Source: Actinoplanes regularis (GTDB lineage Bacteria > Actinomycetota > Actinomycetes > Mycobacteriales > Micromonosporaceae). Taken from it: DNA of 64,000 nt. A program made the translations under genes and the position numbers. The stretch covers positions 62,001-126,000 of the forward strand of contig NZ_FZNR01000006.1 in the NCBI RefSeq assembly GCF_900188005.1. Direction: 5' to 3'. Under the pieces are notes generated by a model that worked only from the letters and a program-made list of their open reading frames with translations, was not told the origin of the DNA and made no database searches. Shown one piece after another: positions 51,191 to 61,127 of this stretch. The stretch's first letter is position 1. Each line of letters begins with the position of its first letter.

Positions 51191-52093
51191 TTACGCGACG
51201 CCCACGTGGAATCGCTTGTCCACGGCGAGCGCGGCGAGCTGCTGCGCGGTGAACGGCGCCGCGGGGAGCTTCGGCTCGTCGAAGATGGACTGCCTCGCCT
51301 GCGCCACGAACACCACGGTGCCGTCGTCGTACCGGTAGGCGGCCCACCGGTCGAGCCGGTCACCGGGACCGGCGGGGCCGGCGACGGCCACCTGCACCTT
51401 GCCGACCTGGACCAGCTCACACCGGCCGCCGGGCGAGTCCGGGTAGCGGGCCTTGGAGGGCGCGAGCGTCTCCTCCGTCGCCGCCTTGACGCCCCAGAAG
51501 GACTCGGCCAGCTCGCAGGGATCGCTGGGCAGTTTGTTGTCCGGTTCGTGCACCTCGACGTACAACTGCCCGGCAGCGCCATCCTTGGTGATCTTCACGC
51601 TCGCCAGGTAGCTCCACTCCGGGTCCTCGATCGCCCCCTGGTGCGACCGGAACTCGGTTCCGTCCGGTGCGCTGCCCACCGGCGCCTCGTACCCGCTGGG
51701 CACGACCGTCAGCAGCGTGTCGAGGACCTTCTTACCGGTCTGATAGTGCGGGCCACTGTCGGCGGTCGCGTCGCCGCTCGCCTCGGCCGGCCAGGACGGC
51801 TTGGTCACGTCCGGGCCGGGAACCCCGTTCGCCGGCGCCTTCGAGCTCAGGCCCGGCGTCGGCGCCGGGCCGGCCGCCTGGTGGCCCGCCGGGGTCGATC
51901 CGCCGGATCGGTAGAGCGCCGGGACGGCGACCACCGCGGTCAACGCCACGACGGCGCCGGTGCAGGCGGTCACGGTGCGCCGCCGGGCAGCCCGCCGACC
52001 CGCGGCGATCGCCGTCGACGACTGCATCGGCGGTGGCTCGGGGCTCTGCGTCAGCACGGTACGCAGGGCGTCGCGGAACTCGTTCTCCTCCAT
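51191..52093 (-). CDS. Membrane protein coupled to the SigE-family sigma factor (anti-sigma-like position)
   Basis: 300 residues from the ATG at 52093, with GAGGGGG 7 nt upstream; an ATG at 52108 overlapping the sigma stop (ATGA) is an alternative. The cytoplasmic N terminus of about 45 residues (EFRDALRTVLTQ) is followed by one membrane helix (TVTACTGAVVALTAVVAVPALY), then an extracellular Pro/Ala linker and a globular domain with two Cys (DPCEL, GRCEL). Layout and coupling suggest a regulator of the sigma factor, though no known anti-sigma motif is present. Confidence 0.78.
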   Translation of the reverse strand: MEENEFRDALRTVLTQSPEPPPMQSSTAIAAGRRAARRRTVTACTGAVVALTAVVAVPALYRSGGSTPAGHQAAGPAPTPGLSSKAPANGVPGPDVTKPSWPAEASGDATADSGPHYQTGKKVLDTLLTVVPSGYEAPVGSAPDGTEFRSHQGAIEDPEWSYLASVKITKDGAAGQLYVEVHEPDNKLPSDPCELAESFWGVKAATEETLAPSKARYPDSPGGRCELVQVGKVQVAVAGPAGPGDRLDRWAAYRYDDGTVVFVAQARQSIFDEPKLPAAPFTAQQLAALAVDKRFHVGVA

Positions 52094-52104
52094 GGTGTTC
52101 CCCC

Positions 52105-52602
52105 TCATTCGGCCGGGACGGGCGCGCCGATCACCGCGCGTAGAGTGGCCAGTCCGCGGGCGGCCTGACTCTTGACCGTGCCGGTGGTGACGCCGAGCGC
52201 CGCCGCGGTCTCCTCGATGCTGAGGTCCTGCCAGTAGCGGAGCACCAGCACGGCGCGTTGCCTCGCGGGCACCTCGGCGAGGGCGCGCATCAGCATGAGC
52301 CGGTCCTCGACGGGCGCTCCGGGTGCCGCCGGCCGATCAGCCGGCGCGTCGTGCGGGCGTTCCCGCCGCCACCATCCCCAACGGCCTTCGTCGATGAAGA
52401 TGCGGATCATCACCTGGCGGACATAAGGGTCCAGCGACTCCTGCCGGCTCACCTTGTTCCACCGTAGGTAGAGCTTGATAAAAGTGGCTTGTACCAGGTC
52501 CTGGGCCCGATGCCAATCGCCGCACAGCAGGTAAGCGGTGGCCCGCATACTGCTCGATCGTGCGGCGAAATACTCCGCGAACGCCTCGTCACGGTCGCTC
52601 AT
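52105..52602 (-). CDS. SigE-family RNA polymerase sigma factor
   Basis: 165 residues from the ATG at 52602, GGAGG 7 nt upstream. Region 2: FAEYFAARSSSMRATAYLLCGDWHRAQDLVQATFIKLYLRW. Region 4: VPARQRAVLVLRYWQDLSIEETAAALGVTTGTVKSQAARGLATLR. This is the short actinobacterial SigE-type ECF group, encoded with a membrane protein. Confidence 0.93.
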   Translation of the reverse strand: MSDRDEAFAEYFAARSSSMRATAYLLCGDWHRAQDLVQATFIKLYLRWNKVSRQESLDPYVRQVMIRIFIDEGRWGWWRRERPHDAPADRPAAPGAPVEDRLMLMRALAEVPARQRAVLVLRYWQDLSIEETAAALGVTTGTVKSQAARGLATLRAVIGAPVPAE

Positions 52603-52814
52603 GCCGCCACCTCCGCTGCGCTCCGGCGTCGACATGAGTTCCAAACTGAGCCAGCCGATTCGCTCGCAAGCTCACTCATGCATCCCCCATCGTTCTTCGG
52701 TCGCGGTATACACGAGGTCACCGGCCGCCAGGGTTGCACGCCTTCGGCTTCGAACGAGAATGAGTTCGGGCCCCGGAGGAGGCCGGGATCACCATGGCAA
52801 GCCCGGCCATCCGG

Positions 52815-53816
52815 TCACCTAGGGGCGTTCAGCTCGTCGAGCGCTTTCTCGGCGCCGCGATGCAGCGGAACCGGAGAGGTCTTGCGGGCGGTGTCGAGGG
52901 TGATCTCCTTGGCCGCGGCGCTGGCCTGCTCGAGCTGAGCCTTCCGCTCGAAGAGCGTCCTGGTCAGCACGCAGGCCACGTTCGGGTCGAGGTCGGCACG
53001 GACCAGGAGCACGTTCGGCACGATGATGGTCTTGACGTCGGCGGGCCGCTGATAAGTCGCGGCCGGGATGACGCCCTCCTGGTACACCTGATTGATCTTC
53101 TGAAGCTCGGGCAGCAGCGGCGTGACGTCGAGGAACTCGACCTGATCCTTCGCGGTCGTCAACAGATCAGTGATCCCGGGCGTCGGCAGGCCGCCCGACC
53201 AGAACAGCGCGTCGATCGTGCCGTCCTTCATGCCGTCGACGGTCTTGGTGAGGTCGAGCTTCTGGGCGCTGACGTCCTTCGCCGGATCGAGCCCGGCGGC
53301 GGTCAGGATCCGGCCGGCGATCACCTCCGTGCCCGACTTCGGCGAGCCCGTCGAGACGCGCTTGCCCTTCATACCGGCCACGTCCTTGATCCCGGCGGCC
53401 TTCCGGACGATCACCTGGGTGTAGTTGGTGTGGATCCGGGCCAGGGCGGTGACCGGCTGCTTCGTGGTGAAGCTGCTCGTGCCGTTGAACGCGTCCGCCG
53501 CGGTGTCGGCCAGCGAGAACGCCACGTCATAGGTGCCCGCGACGAGTTGCTGGATGTTCTGCACCGACGCGCCGGTCTCCGCCGCGGTCGCCCGCACCTT
53601 CCCGCCGGCTGCGTTGACCTGCTCAGCGAAGGCATTACCCAGCGCGAAGTAGACGCCGGTGGCGTTGCCGGTCGCGATGCCGATCCGGGTGTCCTGGGCG
53701 ACCTGGCAGGTGACCTCGCCGCCGGTGTCGGTCGCCGCGGTGTTCTGGCGGCCGCCGCAGGCGCCGGCGGCCAGGGCCAGCGTGGTGATGGTGGTGACGG
53801 TCAGGATTCGTCGCAT
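52815..53816 (-). CDS. TRAP transporter TAXI-family solute-binding protein
   Basis: 333 residues from the ATG at 53816 (GGAGGA upstream). Lipobox-like LALAAGACGG. RIGIATGNATGVYFALGNAFAEQVN, ETGASVQNIQQLVAGTYDVAFSLADTAADAF and KGKRVSTGSPKSGTEV are TAXI-family landmarks. It delivers a small organic acid, possibly glutamate-like or a C4/C5 acid, to the fused permease encoded just upstream. Confidence 0.9.
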   Translation of the reverse strand: MRRILTVTTITTLALAAGACGGRQNTAATDTGGEVTCQVAQDTRIGIATGNATGVYFALGNAFAEQVNAAGGKVRATAAETGASVQNIQQLVAGTYDVAFSLADTAADAFNGTSSFTTKQPVTALARIHTNYTQVIVRKAAGIKDVAGMKGKRVSTGSPKSGTEVIAGRILTAAGLDPAKDVSAQKLDLTKTVDGMKDGTIDALFWSGGLPTPGITDLLTTAKDQVEFLDVTPLLPELQKINQVYQEGVIPAATYQRPADVKTIIVPNVLLVRADLDPNVACVLTRTLFERKAQLEQASAAAKEITLDTARKTSPVPLHRGAEKALDELNAPR

Positions 53817-53829
53817 ACAAGTCCTCCGG

Positions 53830-55896
53830 TCACTGCTGAGAGGGTTCGGGCCGCGCCCGCGGCGCGACATCATCGGTGGTCGCGGCGGGCGGCTCCGCTT
53901 CCGCTTCTCCTCCGGTACGACCATCGCCCTCCCGGGTCCGGCCGAACGCCGCCAGCAGCGCGGATCCCGCCAGCGCCGCCAGGCCGACACCGACCGCGAC
54001 CGGGTCCAGATAGAGCAGCAACAGGCCGGCGACCCCGCCCAGCACCCGGCCGGCCACCCCGGCCCGGCCCACGCCCGGCACCCATCCACCGGTCGCCACC
54101 GCCAACCCGGCCACCGCGAGCGCCGCCACCACACTGGTCCACAGGATTCCCGTCACCGGCCCTCTGGCCAGCAGATACTCCCCGTGGTCGGTGAGCACGA
54201 AGGCGATCGGCGCGAGGAAGGCCGGCAGGGCGTACTTCAGCGCCTGCCACATCGTCGGCATGGTCCGGCCGCCGGTGATCGCGCTCGCGCCCACCGCGGC
54301 CAGCGCCGTCGGCGGGGTCACCTCGGAGAGCACCGAGTAGTAGAAGACGAACATGGCCGCCGCCGGGGCGCTGACACCGAGCCCGAGCAGCGCCGGCCCG
54401 ATGATCACCCAGCCGATGATGAAGCTCGCGGTGACCGGCACCGCGAGACCGAGCACGGAGAGCGCCACCGCGGCCAGCAGCACGGTCAGCGCGAGCACCG
54501 CAGTCGGGTTGTCGACGATCGCCCGGGCACCGTTGACCAGCAGGGACGCGAGCTGCGCGCCGAGACCCGTCTTGGTGGTGACCGCGGTGATGACGCCGGC
54601 CGCGGCACAGACCGCGACCACCGGCAGGACACCACGCACCCCGGCGGCGAGCGCGGTGAACAGCCGGGGCGGGGTCAGCCGCGCGCCACGGTCCAGGAAC
54701 GACAGCACGACGGCGAGCAGCGTCGCGTAGACCACGGCCCGGGCGGCACTCTCGCCGGCGGCCAGCAGACCGACGATCAGGATCAGCGACGAGAAGTGGT
54801 AGCCGGACCGGAGCAGCAGCTTCCACGCGCTGGTGGCGGGCAGGTCCACGGCGCGCACCCCGAACCGCCGTACGTCGATCTCGACCGCCAGCAGGATCCC
54901 GAGGTAGTACAGCAGCGTCGGGATCATCGCCCAGCCGAGCACGGTCAGATACGAGACGTCCAGGTACTCCGCGACGATGAACGCGGCCGCACCCAGCGTC
55001 GGCGGCGACAGGATCGCGCCCACCCCGGCGGCGGCGAGCATCCCCCCGGCCTGCTCCGGCGGATACCCGGCCCGGCGCAGCATCGGCCAGGTGACGGCGC
55101 CGACGCTGACCGCGGTCGCGGTCCCCGAGCCGGAGACGGTCCCGAGCAGGAACCCCGCGGCCACCGCCGTGCGACCGGCCGCGCTGCGCGACCGCCGGAA
55201 AGCGGCCACCGACAGGTCGACGAAGAACCGGCTGGCGCCGGAGAGATCCAGCACGGCACCGTAGATGGTGAAGAGCACGATGTACGTCGCGGCGACGTCC
55301 AGCGGGGTGCCGTAGAACCCGCTGCCCGAGTTGTAGAGCGCGTCGACGATCTGCGCGAAGTCGAGTCCGGCGTGGGCGATCGGCCAGGTCTGCGGGAGGA
55401 GGCCGCCGTAATACCCGTACAGCAGGAAGGCGAAGCAGACGATGGGCAGAGCGAGCCCGGTCGTCCGCCTGGCCGCCTCGACCACCAGGATCAGTAGGAC
55501 GGCGCCGAAGGCGACGTCGATGGGTTCGAGCAGCGCCTGCCGGTCCAGGAAGCCGTCGTAGCCACCGCCGAACGGGCTGACCGGGTAGAGGCAGGCGATC
55601 AGCGCGGCCGCCGCCAGGATCCAATCGGTCCAGGTGGGACCGGTCCGGCTGCCACCCCTTGCCTGGTACGCCAGGAAGACCAGCGGAAGCGTCATCGCCA
55701 GGAAGATGATCAGGTAGAACTGGCTGCCCTGGGCGAGCGGCCGGAACACCTGCCAGAGGGTGAGGACCCCGGCCGCGGCGGCGACGACCGCGACCAGCAG
55801 CCCGACGCGACCGGGCAGGTCACGGGCCGGTCGCTCCTCTTCGTCGTAATGGACGGCGGGTGGGTCATCGACACCGAGAGATCGATCATCGCCCAT
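53830..55896 (-). CDS. TRAP transporter fused permease (DctQM type)
   Basis: 688 residues. A short N-terminal four-helix DctQ-like part is fused to the large DctM-like part; many helices run through residues 30-650. Motifs GTVSGSGTATAVSVGAVTWPMLRRAGYPPEQAGGMLAAAGVGAILSPPTLGAAAF and FYYSVLSEVTPPTALAAVGASAITGG are typical. The C-terminal tail is charged. The binding protein gene starts 13 bp downstream. Confidence 0.9.
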   Translation of the reverse strand: MGDDRSLGVDDPPAVHYDEEERPARDLPGRVGLLVAVVAAAAGVLTLWQVFRPLAQGSQFYLIIFLAMTLPLVFLAYQARGGSRTGPTWTDWILAAAALIACLYPVSPFGGGYDGFLDRQALLEPIDVAFGAVLLILVVEAARRTTGLALPIVCFAFLLYGYYGGLLPQTWPIAHAGLDFAQIVDALYNSGSGFYGTPLDVAATYIVLFTIYGAVLDLSGASRFFVDLSVAAFRRSRSAAGRTAVAAGFLLGTVSGSGTATAVSVGAVTWPMLRRAGYPPEQAGGMLAAAGVGAILSPPTLGAAAFIVAEYLDVSYLTVLGWAMIPTLLYYLGILLAVEIDVRRFGVRAVDLPATSAWKLLLRSGYHFSSLILIVGLLAAGESAARAVVYATLLAVVLSFLDRGARLTPPRLFTALAAGVRGVLPVVAVCAAAGVITAVTTKTGLGAQLASLLVNGARAIVDNPTAVLALTVLLAAVALSVLGLAVPVTASFIIGWVIIGPALLGLGVSAPAAAMFVFYYSVLSEVTPPTALAAVGASAITGGRTMPTMWQALKYALPAFLAPIAFVLTDHGEYLLARGPVTGILWTSVVAALAVAGLAVATGGWVPGVGRAGVAGRVLGGVAGLLLLYLDPVAVGVGLAALAGSALLAAFGRTREGDGRTGGEAEAEPPAATTDDVAPRARPEPSQQ

Positions 55897-55935
55897 GAAT
55901 GGACCCTACTACGACGGCACCCGCCGACGGTCCGA

Positions 55936-58900
55936 TCAGCCGATGGTGGGCGCGGTGAACCCGCAGTACGTCGCATACCGAGCGAGCCTGCGCCGGACGT
56001 CCTCTTCGGTCGTGTCCGCCTCCCGCGCCGCCAGCCGGATCCAGTCGTCGGTGATGTCGTCGTCGGTGATCAATTGCTGGCCGTCCAGCTCAGGCGTCAG
56101 CAGGATGACGTCCCGCCAGTCGGGCACGATGTCGGCCGCTTCCTCGGGAACCTCCGGCGCCGGATCGTCGAGCAACGGCGCGAGCCGGGTCACCCGCCCC
56201 CCGATATCCCCGATCGTCCTGCCGAGCCGCCCCGCGATCCGAACCACGTGCAACGCGTCCCAGCGATAGTTCGCACTCTCCTCCTGGTCCGCAAGGTTCC
56301 AGCGGTTGGGCACCAGCGCCACCAGCACATCGACCTCGTCGGGAACGAACGCCATCTGCCCATACGCTTGCTCGGCGACGGGACTCCGCCCGGACATCGT
56401 CAGGAGCGCCGCGAAGGTCTGGATCACCTCCGAGACCGTGGTCTCGGTGTGACCTGCGAGATGGACCAGCGCCCCCGCGAGATAACGGACGGGCTCGGGA
56501 GACAGACCGAACTGGTAGCGCGCCATCTCGCGACCCAGGCTGCTCGGCAGTCGAATGCTCCACATCCCACCCCAGTCGAAATCGGGTGCGGAGACCGGAA
56601 ACCGCCGGCCGAGTCGGACCAGCCGCGAGGTGGTCTGCTCGATGGTCTCGTCATTGGCCTGCGCGAGACCCAGCATGTATGCCGGAGATCGCTCCCCCAG
56701 ATAATACGGCGGTATGCCGTCACCATCGGCCGAAAGAACGACGCGGTCGCGCTGATGAAGCCCAGTCAGATCAGCGAACGGATCTTCCTGGGGCCAAGCA
56801 GGTTCCACCTCGGTGGTCTCAATCAGGCGCACCCCGAGCATCACTTGGAACGGCGCGAGACGTTCCAGCAACTCGCCTGGGGACCCGCCGGCGGAACCAA
56901 GCATCCTCAGCAGCGCCGTCACATCGACTACATCTTCGGTACCGGCCCGCTCGGCGACCATGCTGATTTTCCCGAGCATCGCTCGCAGCTCCGGCGCGAC
57001 CGCATGATCCGGCAGACCAGAAAGATCGGTTGCCAACCGGAAGCCGAGAGTCGACGCGAGCGAGGCGACCCGGGCGGCGATCCGGGCAGGCGTCTCCCCG
57101 AGCTCAATGGCGGCATGAATCAGCTCCAGCCTGGTCAGTCCGTCATGAATCAACCGGGCGACGGACACGGCTCCGGAATCGCACACGTAATCCGGATCGG
57201 GACGGAAGGCGATCGGTGATTCACGCCGCAGCCGCTGAACAGCTCTCATCCGCTCGCATATCAAGGCAAGCGGCAGCCCGGTCTTATGGGACATGGTGGC
57301 AAGCGCCGGAAGCAGGCTCTGGAACTCGTCGCTCGTACCGGCGACCTGAACGTCGAGGTCGTCTGCCGGCCGTTCCCAGGATCCATCCCCGGCCGGGGCC
57401 GGAACGGCTCCATGGATCGCGAATCGACGCACTCGCCGCAGGAGTCCCGCCACCGGGAGACCGGTCCGACGACTCAACTTCACAATCGTCAGCACCCCGC
57501 CCTCCGAGGTCGCCCAATCGCCGTCCCCGGATCTGTCCACGAGCACGAGCAGGTCAGCCGGCTTGAGAACCGGTTGGCCGTCGGTTGACACCGGCGCGAC
57601 CTTGAACCCGGCTTCATCCAGGTCGGAGGGCACGCCTGCCGTCTCTCCGAAATAGGTCGCCGATACACCGGCAGACCGCCACAGCGCCACAGCGGCGGAA
57701 TCCAGCAGATTCGAGGAAATGTTCCAATACAGGTCCCAGCGCTTGACCCGCAAGTTCGGGACAGGCGAATAGAAACCGGCGGGCGAGCCGGGTAACGGCC
57801 AGAGACCGACCCTTTCGAAGGGTGCCGAACGCGGATCACCCGGCCGGTTCGGCAGCGACACACCGTCCCGGACCAACTCGGCGACGAGTTCCTCCGCCAC
57901 CTCCGGCTCCTCGTCCGCGAAACATTGCACCCAGCCGTGCGTCAGGTCCGGGTGGTGGGCCAGGCCGGCCAGACTTTCGCCAAGCTGCGACCGCACCCAG
58001 GGTTGGTCCCAGGACTCCAGGCGATTCCGGTCGACCGAAAGCTGAGGGCTGCGGCCATCGCGCAGGTTTACGACGTAGCCGAAGGGAGTTTCGTCGCACA
58101 CGATTCCGTCAGCCAGGATCCTGCCGTCGGTGGCGACCCACCAGATCTCACCGGTGCGCTGCATCCACGGATAGGGCTCGGGCGGACAGAGCTGATCCGC
58201 CGGCCAGCGCCTGAACGCCGAGTCGAACCGCGCCTCGACGTCGAACTCGGAGTACCAGAGCATCTGACGCAGTTTGTCCACGCACGATATCGGCTCTGCC
58301 ATCTGGCGCAGGTAAAGGCGGACCCGGGTGCCCCCGATGCGGGAGACGTCGTCCGGTCCGGCCGCGGCATCCGTCGTGGTGATACGGAACAGGCTGCCGC
58401 TGCTGGAGATGTGGACATGCAGGGTTTCCCGCGGGGTGTTGGTCGTGCGGTCGACCCGGGCGGTTTCGATGAAGATCTCGTCGGCGAGCATGAAGTAGCT
58501 GAATACGCCGATGCCGAACCGGGAATTGGCCCAGAGGCGCAGGCTCTCGTCCTTCTGCAGCCACTCGGCCTGCTCCCAGAGGAAGTCTGTGGAGTTGACG
58601 AAACGACGGCCGGCCTTGGAGAACGTGTTTTCCAGCTCGTTGCGGCCCATCCCGACCCCGTTGTCGGTGCACTCGATGAACTCCCGGCCATCGGCGTCCC
58701 GGTCCTGGAGGAAGCGGATCCGGCCCTGATAAGGCTGATTCCGGAACCGGGCGCGCAGGCTGCGGTACCGGCACGCGTCGAGGGCGTTCTGGTACAGCTC
58801 GCGGATCGCCAGGGCCGGGTCGCCGTAGAGCCGGGCACCCATCAACAGATCACGAATCTCGTGGTGAGCCAGGCGGAACTGCAGGAGCGGGGTTTCGTAG

Positions 58901-60741
58901 ACCGGGCGGCCCGCAACGTCCGCCTGGGCCTTCAGGTCAGCCGTGTTGACCGTGACCGGAAGGCCGGTGAGCACCTCGATACCATTGCCACCGGTCTCGT
59001 CCAGCCAGTGACGGACCGCCTGAAGCTGCTGCTGAATCGCGTCGGCGACCTCCTGCATCGCCAGATGAGTGGCCGGGTGGACGCAGCGCGCCGCCAGGAG
59101 CAACGTGGTGCGGTCGGTCGTGACCGACCAGCGCGCCTCGCAGACCGCTTGGCGCAGGGCGGCCGGTTCGAGCGGATCGTGGATGCCGATGTGGTCGACA
59201 ACCACCTCGCCGAGGCGGCGCAGGTCGAAGGCCATCGCACCGGCCACCCCGAGGAGCAGGGCGAGCAGCTTTCCGCGTACTGGAAAAGCCTTTGCCTTGG
59301 CCGCACCGGCGCGGTCGCCTTGCGCCTGGCCGGACAGGAAGACCGTCAGGTCCTCGGCGCCGGCGCCGAGCATCGACGCCGCCCCGCGGATCACCGCGGC
59401 CTGTTCGGCACGGAATCCCTGGCGTTTCTCGACGACCTCGGCAAGCCGCGCGGACAGCGCGGTGACAGGTTTCCGCTGCCAGAGGCCGACCTGGCGGAAG
59501 ACGCAGCGGTGCGCCAGCCAGAGCGCGAGCGCGTCGGCGTCGGCCGGCCGCGGCTCGGCGAGCGCGGTCGCCTTCTGCCAAACCCGGGCGTGTGCCGAGT
59601 GGACCGCCTCCAGCTCGCGGCGCGTGGGTTCGTCGCTCAAACCCGGGGCCAGGTCGAGGGGGCGATGCTTGGCCAGCTCGTCGATGCCGGCGGCATGCAT
59701 GGCCTCGGCCAGCAACGGGGCGGTGAGCAGGAGCAGGATCTCGGCGGGCGACAGGTCCACGCCGGGCGGGACGAGCAGGTCGAGGGCCGCGACGCAGCGG
59801 CGGTAGTGGTCGGCGTCGCGCCACGGGTCGTCCGGCAGGACGTCCACGTTGCCCTGCCAGAGTTTCCACACCTCGGTGGCGATGGCGACAGCGGCGTCGA
59901 TCTCGGCCTGGACCGCGGCGCGATCCGGGCCCCAAAGGGCCGAAGCGGTGATCGCGTCCCGCCACGGGTCGGCGCCGCTGACACAGATGACCTGGTCGCG
60001 AATGTCTCCGGCGCCCTGGTCGCCGAGCAGGTGCACACGTTGGAAACGGCCCGGTTTGTAGCGCGTTACCAGGGTCTGCAGAACTTTGTCGGCGCTGTCG
60101 ACGACCTCGGTCAGGGTGCGGGCCGGATATTCCGGGGCGAGCACCGTGACCAGTGCCTTGGTGAACAGGCTCATCCGCAGCTCGTCGCTGTAGTAACAGT
60201 ACTGCTCGGCGTCGCAGCCGAAGATCGTGCTGACCCGGGTCTTGTGTTCGGGGGCGACCGCACCGCGCCCGAACTCGGGGGTCGCGCGCAGGCCGAGGCC
60301 CTTGCCCGGGTCGAGGGTCTCCCGGCAGGCGTCGACGGCGAAGACCACCGCCCGGGCGTCGCAGTTCTTCAGATGGCGGCTGAGATCCGTCTCGACCAGG
60401 TACTGCGGGTCGGCGAGCGCATCGGCCAGGGACGGAATGTCGCTCGGAACAAGATAGTCCTTGCCCTCGTAGGAGACCCCGTGGCCGCTGAAGTAGACGA
60501 AGAGGACGCCACCGGCCGGCGCGTCGCGGCAGGCTTCCCGGATCAGCCGGGAGATCACCGGCGCGGTGACCACCGGGTCCTCGGCGGCCGGGTCGGGGAA
60601 GACCCGGACGTTGTCCGCGTATCCGGAGGACTCCAGCGCCAGGCGCAGCTGAGTGAGGTCGTTGCGCACGGTGGAGATGTCGGGGAAGTCGTCCGACTGG
60701 TAGTGCGGGACGCCGATCAGCAGCGCGCTGAATCCGATCAC
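55936..60741 (-). CDS. Caspase-like peptidase / HSP90-like ATPase / helical-repeat protein (candidate conflict system)
   Basis: 1601 residues from the GTG at 60741 (a GTG at 60789 would add 16). Residues 1-250: C14 caspase fold with FVYFSGHGV (His87) and VFAVDACRE (Cys139). Residues 270-610: helical linker. Residues 625-850: GHKL/HSP90-like ATPase with ELYQNALDA (Glu648, Asn652), TDNGVGMG (Asp693), SRFGIGVFS (740-748) and GTRVRLYL. Residues about 1085-1600: at least eight helical modules of one pattern (a T/S-x-x-x-hh-x-R-h-x-x-h helix) starting near 1087, 1149, 1211, 1280, 1359, 1427, 1501 and 1570, resembling winged-HTH-like repeats. An ATP-dependent chaperone-like sensor could release the peptidase. 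It is divergent from two small genes. Confidence 0.85.
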   Translation of the reverse strand: MIGFSALLIGVPHYQSDDFPDISTVRNDLTQLRLALESSGYADNVRVFPDPAAEDPVVTAPVISRLIREACRDAPAGGVLFVYFSGHGVSYEGKDYLVPSDIPSLADALADPQYLVETDLSRHLKNCDARAVVFAVDACRETLDPGKGLGLRATPEFGRGAVAPEHKTRVSTIFGCDAEQYCYYSDELRMSLFTKALVTVLAPEYPARTLTEVVDSADKVLQTLVTRYKPGRFQRVHLLGDQGAGDIRDQVICVSGADPWRDAITASALWGPDRAAVQAEIDAAVAIATEVWKLWQGNVDVLPDDPWRDADHYRRCVAALDLLVPPGVDLSPAEILLLLTAPLLAEAMHAAGIDELAKHRPLDLAPGLSDEPTRRELEAVHSAHARVWQKATALAEPRPADADALALWLAHRCVFRQVGLWQRKPVTALSARLAEVVEKRQGFRAEQAAVIRGAASMLGAGAEDLTVFLSGQAQGDRAGAAKAKAFPVRGKLLALLLGVAGAMAFDLRRLGEVVVDHIGIHDPLEPAALRQAVCEARWSVTTDRTTLLLAARCVHPATHLAMQEVADAIQQQLQAVRHWLDETGGNGIEVLTGLPVTVNTADLKAQADVAGRPVYETPLLQFRLAHHEIRDLLMGARLYGDPALAIRELYQNALDACRYRSLRARFRNQPYQGRIRFLQDRDADGREFIECTDNGVGMGRNELENTFSKAGRRFVNSTDFLWEQAEWLQKDESLRLWANSRFGIGVFSYFMLADEIFIETARVDRTTNTPRETLHVHISSSGSLFRITTTDAAAGPDDVSRIGGTRVRLYLRQMAEPISCVDKLRQMLWYSEFDVEARFDSAFRRWPADQLCPPEPYPWMQRTGEIWWVATDGRILADGIVCDETPFGYVVNLRDGRSPQLSVDRNRLESWDQPWVRSQLGESLAGLAHHPDLTHGWVQCFADEEPEVAEELVAELVRDGVSLPNRPGDPRSAPFERVGLWPLPGSPAGFYSPVPNLRVKRWDLYWNISSNLLDSAAVALWRSAGVSATYFGETAGVPSDLDEAGFKVAPVSTDGQPVLKPADLLVLVDRSGDGDWATSEGGVLTIVKLSRRTGLPVAGLLRRVRRFAIHGAVPAPAGDGSWERPADDLDVQVAGTSDEFQSLLPALATMSHKTGLPLALICERMRAVQRLRRESPIAFRPDPDYVCDSGAVSVARLIHDGLTRLELIHAAIELGETPARIAARVASLASTLGFRLATDLSGLPDHAVAPELRAMLGKISMVAERAGTEDVVDVTALLRMLGSAGGSPGELLERLAPFQVMLGVRLIETTEVEPAWPQEDPFADLTGLHQRDRVVLSADGDGIPPYYLGERSPAYMLGLAQANDETIEQTTSRLVRLGRRFPVSAPDFDWGGMWSIRLPSSLGREMARYQFGLSPEPVRYLAGALVHLAGHTETTVSEVIQTFAALLTMSGRSPVAEQAYGQMAFVPDEVDVLVALVPNRWNLADQEESANYRWDALHVVRIAGRLGRTIGDIGGRVTRLAPLLDDPAPEVPEEAADIVPDWRDVILLTPELDGQQLITDDDITDDWIRLAAREADTTEEDVRRRLARYATYCGFTAPTIG

Positions 60742-60806
60742 GACTGTCGCCAGTGGAGGCCGGCCCCTAACATTGCGCCAAGCTACCACTACCGAGGGGC
60801 GTCACC

Positions 60807-61127
60807 ATGACCGATCCGTACCGGGAGGAGACGCCGGACGGCTGGTCCGGCCGCGTGGAGCAGACCTGGGAGGTCGAGGAGGTCACCGACGGTTTGCGCC
60901 TGTTCGGCGACTGTCCGACCTGCCGTCATCCGAGCGAGACCCGGGTGTTGGTGGTGCGGACCGCGCCCGGGGCCCGGCCCGAGCCGGACCACAAGTCACT
61001 GGAGCTGACCCGGCCGGAGCCGGTGCTGGTGGTCTGCGAGTGCGCGGAGGAGCACGAGGGCCGCCCGGCCGGACGCACCGGATGTGGCCGCGCGGCCTAC
61101 CTCCAACTGGTGACGGATCAGCCGTGA
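60807..61127 (+). CDS. Small Cys-rich, possible zinc-ribbon protein
   Basis: 106 residues. CPTC (about 36-39) and CEC...GCG (about 77-94) give a zinc-ribbon-like spacing. Otherwise acidic and soluble. It is the first of two genes divergent from the caspase/ATPase gene over 65 bp and overlaps the next gene by 4 bp (GTGA), so these form a unit. Function unknown. Confidence 0.7.
   Translation: MTDPYREETPDGWSGRVEQTWEVEEVTDGLRLFGDCPTCRHPSETRVLVVRTAPGARPEPDHKSLELTRPEPVLVVCECAEEHEGRPAGRTGCGRAAYLQLVTDQP

Noticed and set aside
57925..60810. 961-codon open frame opposite the caspase/ATPase gene
   Set aside because: GC-rich antisense shadow: composition is Arg/Gly/Asp-rich, lacks motifs, and the sense frame has complete catalytic motifs.
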